Source: Syntrophomonas_A sp050258735
Lineage (GTDB): Bacteria > Bacillota > Syntrophomonadia > Syntrophomonadales > Syntrophomonadaceae
NCBI GenBank assembly: GCA_050258735.1
Contig: JBLMZJ010000080.1
Coordinates: 1 to 25,903, forward strand
Reading direction: 5' to 3'
Length of the DNA: 25,903 nt
Shown here: positions 1-6,066 of the stretch, piece after piece
How the letters are laid out: the number at the start of each line of letters is the position of its first letter
Position numbering within the stretch: the stretch's first letter is position 1
Program-made: the position numbers and the translations under genes
Notes under the pieces: model-generated
Told to the model about the DNA's origin: nothing
The model's database searches: none
Seen by the model: the letters and a program-made list of their open reading frames with translations, nothing else

Positions 1-122
1 ATGTTGATATGGCCAAAGAGATGATGAACTTCACCAAGTTCAACATCCTGCAGCAGGCAGCAACCGCCATGCTGGCCCAGGCCAACCAGATGCCGCAGAC
101 CGTTCTGCAATTGCTCAGATAG
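1..122 (+). CDS. Flagellin, C-terminal end (partial, 5' cut by window)
   Basis: Only the last 39 codons are present, read from base 3 to the TAG at 120-122. The peptide includes NFTKFNILQQAATAMLAQAN and ends MPQTVLQLLR. This is the conserved flagellin D0 C-terminal helix: an amphipathic heptad pattern with the usual ILQQA..AMLAQAN..PQ.VL.LL signature. In the filament this helix packs in the inner core and pairs with the N-terminal D0 helix. The gene is cut by the window edge, not broken. A strong terminator follows within 20 bases, so flagellin mRNA probably ends there. Its position just before a MAF-type glycosyltransferase and a nonulosonic acid operon suggests that this flagellin is the glycosylated substrate (inference). 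Confidence 0.93.
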   Translation, partial: VDMAKEMMNFTKFNILQQAATAMLAQANQMPQTVLQLLR

Positions 123-138
123 GCTCTTACTTTATAAA

Positions 139-172
139 CGTAGCGGAGATTCATTCTCCGCTACGCTTTTTT
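139..172 (+). terminator. Intrinsic terminator after flagellin
   Basis: An 11-bp perfect stem (CGTAGCGGAGA at 139-149 pairs with TCTCCGCTACG at 155-165) closes a TTCAT loop and is followed by a run of six T at 167-172. This is a textbook rho-independent terminator, 17 bases after the flagellin stop. It should isolate the highly expressed flagellin transcript from the genes downstream. Confidence 0.93.
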
Positions 173-218
173 ATAAGGTATAATCTAAACAAGTATCCTA
201 AATAGGGGTGGTATTCGA

Positions 219-467
219 ATGCAAATAATAGAGGCAATCAATGAAGCCCAAAAATTGATTTTCGATTATAACGTATCTACTCTGCCCAATCGGGTAATGG
301 AATTGATGGCAGCTACTATTGAACAGCCGGCGTTTGATATAACAGACGGGGCGAAATTAGTAAGATTCAATAAGATCATGGAGGCCTGTTTGCAGGCTAT
401 GCAGAATCAGGATTATCTTTTATTAGCCGATGTAATGGAATATGAGTTAAAGCCTTTACTATACTAA
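219..467 (+). CDS. Small 82-aa protein of unknown function between flagellin and MAF
   Basis: This is an 82-residue, probably all-helical soluble protein with no signal peptide or membrane segment. A good ribosome site (GGGGTGG at 205-211, 7 bases before the ATG) supports it as a real gene. It starts 47 bases after the flagellin terminator and ends 23 bases before the MAF gene, so it is probably co-transcribed with MAF. A TATAAT at 179-184 could be its -10 box, but no convincing -35 lies upstream, since that position falls inside the terminator stem. The C-terminal stretch DYLLLADVMEYELKPLL is leucine-rich and acidic, as in a helical interaction surface. I do not recognise a characterised family. 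By position it could be a partner or chaperone of the MAF enzyme or of flagellin (inference). It is too short, and unlike FliS, to be called an export chaperone. Confidence 0.75.
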   Translation: MQIIEAINEAQKLIFDYNVSTLPNRVMELMAATIEQPAFDITDGAKLVRFNKIMEACLQAMQNQDYLLLADVMEYELKPLLY

Positions 468-490
468 TAGGATCAGGGAGGGCAACATTT

Positions 491-2332
491 ATGGATCTAT
501 GGTTAAAGAACAGCAAATTTTTAAAAGAAAAGTTTTTTTCTTTTTATGAAAAGGCGGCCTCCCGCGAATATAGCAATCCCGATGTAAAGATCCTTGATAT
601 TGGTGACAGCGACAATCTCATGATCCAGAATTCAAATTGCACATGCAACCTTCATAGTATATATGATAAAAATCGAGAGATGCAGGAACTGTTTAAAAAT
701 ACCGGTGACCCGGAGCAGATATTCATTATTTTTGGATTGGGTATGGGACACTGTATTGATTATATAAGAGAAAAACGGCTTAAGTATAAACAGATTCTAA
801 TTATCGAACCCTTTAACAATGTATTTATGGAATTATTAAAAAAAAGGGATATTGCCTCACTGCTAAATATGAAAAACCTGTCAGTTACTCTGTTTAAGGA
901 CCCGCATGAAATAATTCCCCAGATAATCGGGATGACTATAAGTTCTCGTAAAGTAAACGTACTGTATCATTTATCATATCGCAGCATATATCAGGATCTC
1001 TTTCAGGAGATTGCCAGAGTATTCAGCAGCGAAAAAATGGCCCTTGAGACTACTGTTAGGACTTTGGATATTTTGTTGTACGAATGGACTCAGAATCAAT
1101 TGAAATCTATACAGAAGCAGTATCCAAGGGTTAGTTTTACAAATAAGCTCTTTAAGGATATGCCAGCGGTAATTATTTCTGCCGGACCTTCCCTAGAAAA
1201 AAGAATTGATGAAATAAAAGAGATCCAAGACCGGGCTTTGATCATCGCACCCGGAAGCGGTGCCAAGGTTTGCAGCAATAGCGGCATAAAAGCTCATGTG
1301 GCTCTCGCTATAGATTCCTCCATATTGGTAGCCGATATATTAAGAAACAGCAAGCTGGATATACTGCTGGGTTCCAATCGTCTTCATCCTGAAGTTTATT
1401 CAGTATTTCCCAACAAGATCTATAAATTCACGCTTTCAAATGAATTGATCGCAAAGTACTACCAAAAATACTCGGGGTTACCTAGCGATGATGATATAAG
1501 CGATTATTCATCAGTATCTTGTGCCGCAGTAGATTTGGCTGTCAAAATGGGATGTAACCCTATAATATTGGTAGGGCAGGATCTCTGTTATTATGATAAC
1601 CGCGAACATGCCGGCGAAGAAGAGAACTCCTTGGCCGAGGAAAGAAAGGCAGCGTGGATCGAGGCTCAAGATATAAACGGGAATGCCGTTTATACTGATG
1701 ATCTCTTCTTGACCATGAGACGAGACATTGAAGTTCTTGCTTTAAGAAATATGGCAACAATAATAAATGCCAGTGAAGCCGGACTGGGGATCCCTGGTGT
1801 AGAGAATCAGAAATTCCGAGATGTGATAACTCAATATATTGATAAAAAACAGGTCGATATTTCTGAGAGCTTAGCTCAGACACTGAATCAGATAGACAAC
1901 GATAGCGACAAAACCGATAATGTGAGCGAATTTTTCCATGACTTGATCCTGGAAATAGAAAAGATTGAGAAGATAAATAGTGAAAAATTAGAGGAACTTA
2001 GAAGGCTTAATTCCTCACTCGAAAAGGGATTTAAAGATAATCGGCTAGCCAGTAATTTGCTTTCAATAGAAGAGAAAAACAAGGAATTGTTAAGTAATGA
2101 CTTGTACCGTGAAGTGATCCAGGTTAGTGTAGAGCGATTCTTATTGATTTATTTTGCCGGATCTTTGTATAATGCCAAGAGTGAGCAGGATCCCAGAGCT
2201 AAACTTTTTTATGAGAGTAAAGTATATGAACTGACAACTCGTTATGCTCAAATAATAAAGCAGTTGACCAAAAATGAGTTGGACGAATTGGCTAAAACAG
2301 AGGAGAAGGGGTTTATATTATACAATGATTAA
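491..2332 (+). CDS. MAF/DUF115-family motility accessory factor, flagellin nonulosonic acid transferase
   Basis: The 613-aa protein has a central DUF115 domain. Its hallmarks are ISAGPSLEKRI around residues 229-240 (A231-G232-P233-S234-L235) and ILVGQDLCYYDNREHAG around 359-375 (G362-Q363-D364-L365). The N-terminal part carries the MAF pattern IFGLGMGHCIDYI, followed by ILIIEPFNNVF. The C-terminal third is helical and charged. MAF proteins move pseudaminic or legionaminic acid from the CMP-sugar to Ser/Thr of flagellin in the cytoplasm before export. The start is set by GGGAGGG a few bases before the ATG. It lies just after flagellin and converges on the legionaminate operon, an arrangement that names its likely donor and acceptor (inference). 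Composition is AT-rich compared with the genes after 15 kb. No terminator is visible after it. Confidence 0.9.
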   Translation: MDLWLKNSKFLKEKFFSFYEKAASREYSNPDVKILDIGDSDNLMIQNSNCTCNLHSIYDKNREMQELFKNTGDPEQIFIIFGLGMGHCIDYIREKRLKYKQILIIEPFNNVFMELLKKRDIASLLNMKNLSVTLFKDPHEIIPQIIGMTISSRKVNVLYHLSYRSIYQDLFQEIARVFSSEKMALETTVRTLDILLYEWTQNQLKSIQKQYPRVSFTNKLFKDMPAVIISAGPSLEKRIDEIKEIQDRALIIAPGSGAKVCSNSGIKAHVALAIDSSILVADILRNSKLDILLGSNRLHPEVYSVFPNKIYKFTLSNELIAKYYQKYSGLPSDDDISDYSSVSCAAVDLAVKMGCNPIILVGQDLCYYDNREHAGEEENSLAEERKAAWIEAQDINGNAVYTDDLFLTMRRDIEVLALRNMATIINASEAGLGIPGVENQKFRDVITQYIDKKQVDISESLAQTLNQIDNDSDKTDNVSEFFHDLILEIEKIEKINSEKLEELRRLNSSLEKGFKDNRLASNLLSIEEKNKELLSNDLYREVIQVSVERFLLIYFAGSLYNAKSEQDPRAKLFYESKVYELTTRYAQIIKQLTKNELDELAKTEEKGFILYND

Positions 2333-2374
2333 ATTATCTGGCCTCTTCGAAATAGAATAATAGTCTAATGGAGC

Positions 2375-3064
2375 TTAGCTGTTGTTTATCAGCCATTCAC
2401 AGCAGGCAAAATCCATTGCACAGTCGATATCGATCGACCTGGCTGCTGGCATAATATAAGCAATAGTTTGCTTACCATGAAATGTCCGCTGAGAAACTAA
2501 AAAATCTGTTTTTGCAATATAGATAGCCCCATTTAGTTCATAGACCTGGGGCAGTTCCTGCCGACGAGCAATCCGGATATCATAATCTATTACTTGAGAC
2601 ATATTGCCTGATTTATCGACCCTATACATCCAGTAGGGACTGTGTTCTGTTTCTGAAACTGAAACACAGGCCGGGGCCCCATTCTTGATTAAGTCTTCAA
2701 TTGATTTATCTATATCTTCAACCGAACGGAGCGGAGAGGTAGGCTGTAGCAGCATTATATAATCATAGTGTTCTTTTAAGGCACTGATGGCATGCAAGAC
2801 AGGCTCAATACCGGGTGTATCGTCCCGGGCCAGTTCAGCCGGACGGATAAATGGGACCTCACATCCCCATTCTTCTGCTGCTTTAATGATCCGTTCATCC
2901 TCTGAAGAAAGTATCAAACGGTCGATATACTTTGATTTTTTAGCCTGATCAATGGTCCAGGCGATAAGAGGCTTTCCCGCCAAGGGCTTGATATTCTTCA
3001 GGGGGACTCCTTTTGACCCGCCCCGGGCGGTTATTATTGCAAGAATCGATTTATTATTATACAT
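2375..3064 (-). CDS. legF: CMP-legionaminic acid synthetase (acylneuraminate cytidylyltransferase family)
   Basis: The 229-aa length is normal for the NeuA/LegF/PtmB family. The N-terminal CTP-binding loop is present: IITARGGSKGVPLKNI with R14, G15, G16, S17, K18 and G19. It is followed by PLAGKPLIAWTIDQA, by the MLLQPTSPLRS segment and by a C-terminal DIDCAMDF acidic motif that helps bind metal. The enzyme activates a nonulosonic acid with CTP to give the CMP-sugar used by the transferase. It is the last gene of the leg operon and the last step of the pathway. It is separated from the upstream gene by about 120 bases that contain a palindromic repeat, unlike the overlapping genes earlier in the operon, so it may be expressed at a different level. 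Legionaminate specificity is taken from its neighbours; sequence alone would also allow CMP-Neu5Ac or CMP-pseudaminate. Confidence 0.88.
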   Translation of the reverse strand: MYNNKSILAIITARGGSKGVPLKNIKPLAGKPLIAWTIDQAKKSKYIDRLILSSEDERIIKAAEEWGCEVPFIRPAELARDDTPGIEPVLHAISALKEHYDYIMLLQPTSPLRSVEDIDKSIEDLIKNGAPACVSVSETEHSPYWMYRVDKSGNMSQVIDYDIRIARRQELPQVYELNGAIYIAKTDFLVSQRTFHGKQTIAYIMPAARSIDIDCAMDFACCEWLINNS

Positions 3065-3095
3065 ATTTACCAGCCTTTTTCATAATGAGCGTTTA

Positions 3096-3166
3096 GATTG
3101 CCACGCCTTCGGCTCGCAATGACAACTAAGCTATATTAGGTCATTGCGAGGAACGAAGCGACGCGG
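3096..3166. repeat. Imperfect palindromic intergenic repeat (REP/MITE-like)
   Basis: The left arm (3096-3123, beginning GATTGCCACG and ending CTCGCAATGAC) and the right arm (3140-3166, GTCATTGCGAGGAACGAAGC onward) are inverted copies. The inner 11 bases pair perfectly (3113-3123 with 3140-3150); the outer part is interrupted. The 16-base loop itself contains CTAA/TTAG. The CATTGCGAG..CGAAGC..GCAATC wording resembles small palindromic repeats that I recall as dispersed in many bacterial genomes. It lies in the leg operon between the amidotransferase gene and legF, and its transcript would form a long hairpin. There is no T-tract, so it does not look like an intrinsic terminator. It may affect mRNA stability or mark an old insertion. 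Confidence 0.75.
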
Positions 3167-3188
3167 CCCTGCCTTGTAATGTGCCTAA

Positions 3189-4307
3189 TTATTTAGCCCA
3201 GATCGGGTCTTTTAATACCCATTCATTGTTCTTGCCTTTTTCAAACAAATCGGGATTATAAAACCGGTCAACGATTTGCCAGAACTCGGAAACGGAGTAG
3301 CCAAGGAATTCTACGAAATCCCTGATTGCCAGCTGGTCCAGCTTATGGTCGTGTTTCTTTACCAGCGCGATTCCCTCTTCTCGGTTGATCACACCATACC
3401 TGATGAATTTGGAAGCGTAATCCGTGGCACTGGCATGACCGAATTTGGGATACTTCATCCAGGGATGGATCAGATATGCCCGGCTGTCTACCTGATCGAA
3501 ATCCTCGATATGATGCTCGCGGCGCCATTCATGCGTTAGATCGGTGAAGCCTCTTTTCTTGGCGAATAAATAGTTATGGTAGCTGCTCCACCTGACAAAA
3601 TAGCTCAGATAAATAGGATCGAGTTTGATGGCTTCGGTGGCTTCTACTGAAGGATATATGCATAGGCTCAGGTCCTTCATAGTTACGTTATCATCCAACA
3701 ACTCTTCCCAGGGTATGTCAGAGGCGACTCCGTTGTTGATCTGATCCTTGGCCGAATAGGTTTCCTCCCTTTGTTCTCCGCCATATTCATAGTTGATGTT
3801 TTCACCGTAAACTACCAGGGGTATACCGAAATTGACTGCCATGTGGATCGGGTATGTATAGATCATACGATCGACGTACCAGGTGGGCTTGCCGTATTTT
3901 TCGAAGGTTTTGCGCATCAATATTTTTTGTACCCGAATATTGGGTTTAAGGCTGATAAGGTCGCAGCCAAATTCTTCTGAGATGTTCTTCAGGTTGTGGA
4001 TACCGGCATCGGTCATCGGAAAGTTGTCTTCTACGGTTACCAACAAGGGATTCATACCCATGCATTCCTTCATGACATAGGTCTGAAAGTGGCTGTCTTT
4101 TCCACCACTGACTGCAATGATGCAGTCATAACTGTCTCCATTACTGCCCCGATATTTGTCACAGAGTCCTTTTAACTCTTCCCAGCGTGCATCCCAATCA
4201 GTTCTGTCTTTTTGTTCTTCAGCTCTGCAAGCCTGGCATACTCCCTCCTGATCGAATCTGATTCCCGGCCGGGTATCCGGCATCACGCATCTCTTGCAGT
4301 ACTTCAT
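3189..4307 (-). CDS. N-acetyl sugar amidotransferase (WbpG/PseA/PtmG-like), makes acetamidino nonulosonate
   Basis: The 372-aa protein opens with a Cys4 zinc-type knuckle (C4-x2-C7 and C24-x2-C27, in MKYCKRCVMPDTRPGI...CQAC). It then has the PP-loop of adenine-nucleotide alpha-hydrolases, AVSGGKDSHFQ (S67-G-G-K-D-S72). This is the WbpG/WbuX/PseA group, which uses ATP to turn an N-acetyl group on a sugar into an acetamidino group with nitrogen from glutamine or ammonia. WbpG works with HisH/HisF-like partners, but none is encoded in this window; Campylobacter PseA-type enzymes also stand apart from such partners. In a legionaminate operon the likely product is 5-acetamidino-legionaminic acid, the PtmG role (inference). 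AGGTGGT lies 6 bases before the ATG. It starts 77 bases after the ptmE-like stop. Confidence 0.85.
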   Translation of the reverse strand: MKYCKRCVMPDTRPGIRFDQEGVCQACRAEEQKDRTDWDARWEELKGLCDKYRGSNGDSYDCIIAVSGGKDSHFQTYVMKECMGMNPLLVTVEDNFPMTDAGIHNLKNISEEFGCDLISLKPNIRVQKILMRKTFEKYGKPTWYVDRMIYTYPIHMAVNFGIPLVVYGENINYEYGGEQREETYSAKDQINNGVASDIPWEELLDDNVTMKDLSLCIYPSVEATEAIKLDPIYLSYFVRWSSYHNYLFAKKRGFTDLTHEWRREHHIEDFDQVDSRAYLIHPWMKYPKFGHASATDYASKFIRYGVINREEGIALVKKHDHKLDQLAIRDFVEFLGYSVSEFWQIVDRFYNPDLFEKGKNNEWVLKDPIWAK

Positions 4308-4384
4308 TTTTTACACCACCTAAATCATAATTTATATCCAATGAAACCCTGCTTAATCTGTCGCCGTTGCCAGGGCAGATAATT

Positions 4385-5434
4385 TCATTTGAATACGTTG
4401 GGGTATTCTCCATTAGCACGCTCATAATCGTCAACACGGCCGATGTCCATCCAATACTCCTGTATAGGATATACTGACGTATACCTTTGCTTGTTCATCA
4501 ATATTTTGAACAATTCGGTCATGTCAAAATAAGCATCCTGTGGTATATGGTCGATAACATCCGGGTTTAGGACATATAGACCGGCATTTATGTAGAATCT
4601 TTCTTTGGGTTTTTCTTCTAAACCTTTCAGGCGGCTTTGTTCGATGGCAACCACACCAAAGGGGACCTCTAATTGATACTCTTGAACGCACATGGTGGCA
4701 TCTGCCCCCTGGTTATTGTGAAAATCCAACAAACTGCGGTAGTCCACCTTGGTCAAGATATCTCCGTTCATAACGATAATGGGTTTCTCGTTGCGTTCTG
4801 GCAGCAGGCTCAAGGCGCCAGCCGTGCCCAGTCTTTTATCTTCCCTGATATAATCGATGTCGACCCCCCACCTGGAGCCATCTTTAAAATACTTTTCAAT
4901 CATTTCGCCGCGGTAGTTTATCGATATGTAAAACTTCTTAAATCCTTGTTCAATAAAGCTTTCCAGGATCGATACCAGAATAGGTTTGCCGCCTACTTCC
5001 AGTAATGGTTTTGGGCAGTTTTCTGTGAGTTGCTGCAACCTGCTGCCCAATCCCCCGGCCATCAAGACGATTATATTGTCTCTGGGCTGCATAACCAATA
5101 GTGAATCAATAGTGCGAACGCCGGCCAGATTACCCTGCTCGTCAAGTACCGGCAAATGATGCAACTGTTTGTTGGACATTATAGCCAGTGCCTTTTCTCT
5201 GCCATCCTCGATCTTTGAAAAACTAAAGTTTTTGTTCATTATATGATCTATAGAGGTATCCAGATCAATACGCTTTAGAATGCTGCGGCGAATGTCTCCA
5301 TCGGTGACGGTTCCAAGTAAATGGTTGTTTTCATCGACAACCAGGGCAAGCTGCATTGAAGATTGATCAATGACTTCGATGGTCCTTATTATGCTGTCTG
5401 TAGGAGAAACCAATATCTGCTTCCAATCCTTCAT
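4385..5434 (-). CDS. ptmE: PtmE-like CBS-domain sugar-1-phosphate nucleotidyltransferase (GDP-GlcN branch of legionaminate synthesis)
   Basis: The 349-aa protein has two CBS domains at residues 1-115 (TVTDGDIRRSIL at 42-53; LHHLPVLDEQGNLAGV at 91-106). A nucleotidyltransferase domain with MAGGLGSRL (125-133) and PKPLLEVGGKPI follows. The CBS-plus-NTP-transferase architecture inside a legionaminate locus matches Campylobacter PtmE, the glucosamine-1-phosphate guanylyltransferase that commits GlcN to GDP-linked intermediates. If so, LegB, LegC and LegH here act on GDP-sugars, not UDP-sugars (inference). CBS domains usually bind adenosine nucleotides, so activity may respond to energy state. I place the start at 5434 because this ATG overlaps the upstream legH stop as ATGA (5434-5431). 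A longer reading frame to 5521 would run deep into legH with an unconserved leader. PtmF, PtmA and PgmL partners are not in the window. Confidence 0.8.
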   Translation of the reverse strand: MKDWKQILVSPTDSIIRTIEVIDQSSMQLALVVDENNHLLGTVTDGDIRRSILKRIDLDTSIDHIMNKNFSFSKIEDGREKALAIMSNKQLHHLPVLDEQGNLAGVRTIDSLLVMQPRDNIIVLMAGGLGSRLQQLTENCPKPLLEVGGKPILVSILESFIEQGFKKFYISINYRGEMIEKYFKDGSRWGVDIDYIREDKRLGTAGALSLLPERNEKPIIVMNGDILTKVDYRSLLDFHNNQGADATMCVQEYQLEVPFGVVAIEQSRLKGLEEKPKERFYINAGLYVLNPDVIDHIPQDAYFDMTELFKILMNKQRYTSVYPIQEYWMDIGRVDDYERANGEYPNVFK

Positions 5435-6066
5435 CGATTCACCACCCTTGCCGGTATACCCATTATTGTTGTTCCCTCTGCTACATCTCTGATCACCACT
5501 GAACCGGCAGCAATAATACAATTAGCTGATATTTTTACGCCCTGGATCACGGTTGCTCCTGTTCCAATCAAGCTTCCATCACCAATACTTACTCCGCCGG
5601 AGATCGTAACTCCCGGTGCTACATGGACATGAGAACCTATAGCGGCATCATGATCTATAATAGCCCCGGTATTGATGATAGAATTATGACCTATTCGACT
5701 GCCGGGCTGGATGATCGCCCCGGCCATGATCTGAACACCTTCTGACAGCTCTGTTTTTGGAGATAATATGGCTGACGGGTGGATAACCTGGTCAAACTGG
5801 TATCCACAGCCTTTGAAATAATCATATATTTCCCGGCGGCGGCTAGTCCTGCCTACCATACCTAATCCGTTTATCAGGGATACTGACTCCGGGTTATAAT
5901 CCAGAATGACATTATCTTCTCCGATGATCGGTATGCCGGAGAAACTATTAGATCGCTTCTTTGCGTCGATATCCGTTATACCCTCGATTTTTCTCCCGTA
6001 ACCCTGCAAAGTGTCAATGAGGACCTTTGTATGTCCCCCGGCACCAATTATTATAACGGGCTTCAC
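5431..6066 (-). CDS. legH: LegH/PglD/NeuD-family sugar N-acetyltransferase
   Basis: The 211-aa protein has an N-terminal nucleotide-sugar-binding Rossmann-like part starting IIIGAGGHTKVLID (GAGGH at 8-12), then a left-handed beta-helix of hexapeptide repeats from about residue 95. The catalytic His of the PglD type is visible as TGAIIDHDAAIGSHVHVAPG (H139, with H146 and H148 nearby). The family acetylates the 4-amino group of NDP-4-amino-4,6-dideoxy-GlcNAc with acetyl-CoA, giving the 2,4-diacetamido sugar that is the LegG substrate. Length is typical. Both ends overlap neighbours by 4 bases (ATGA at 6066-6063 and 5434-5431), so it is translationally coupled to the legG-legI fusion and to ptmE. 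It is LegH by context; an O-acetyltransferase of the NeuD kind is the main alternative. Confidence 0.87.
   Translation of the reverse strand: MKPVIIIGAGGHTKVLIDTLQGYGRKIEGITDIDAKKRSNSFSGIPIIGEDNVILDYNPESVSLINGLGMVGRTSRRREIYDYFKGCGYQFDQVIHPSAILSPKTELSEGVQIMAGAIIQPGSRIGHNSIINTGAIIDHDAAIGSHVHVAPGVTISGGVSIGDGSLIGTGATVIQGVKISANCIIAAGSVVIRDVAEGTTIMGIPARVVNR

Noticed and set aside
1..122. Flagellin fragment as a pseudogene
   Set aside because: The frame is intact to the natural stop and is truncated only by the window edge.
3096..3166. Repeat as a CRISPR unit or intrinsic terminator
   Set aside because: There is only one copy pair in inverted orientation, no spacer series and no T-tract after the hairpin.
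5435..5521. Extended N-terminus of the ptmE-like protein from an ATG at 5521
   Set aside because: It lies within legH, reads as low-complexity Asn/Gly/Cys sequence, and the ATG at 5434 has the standard ATGA overlap.
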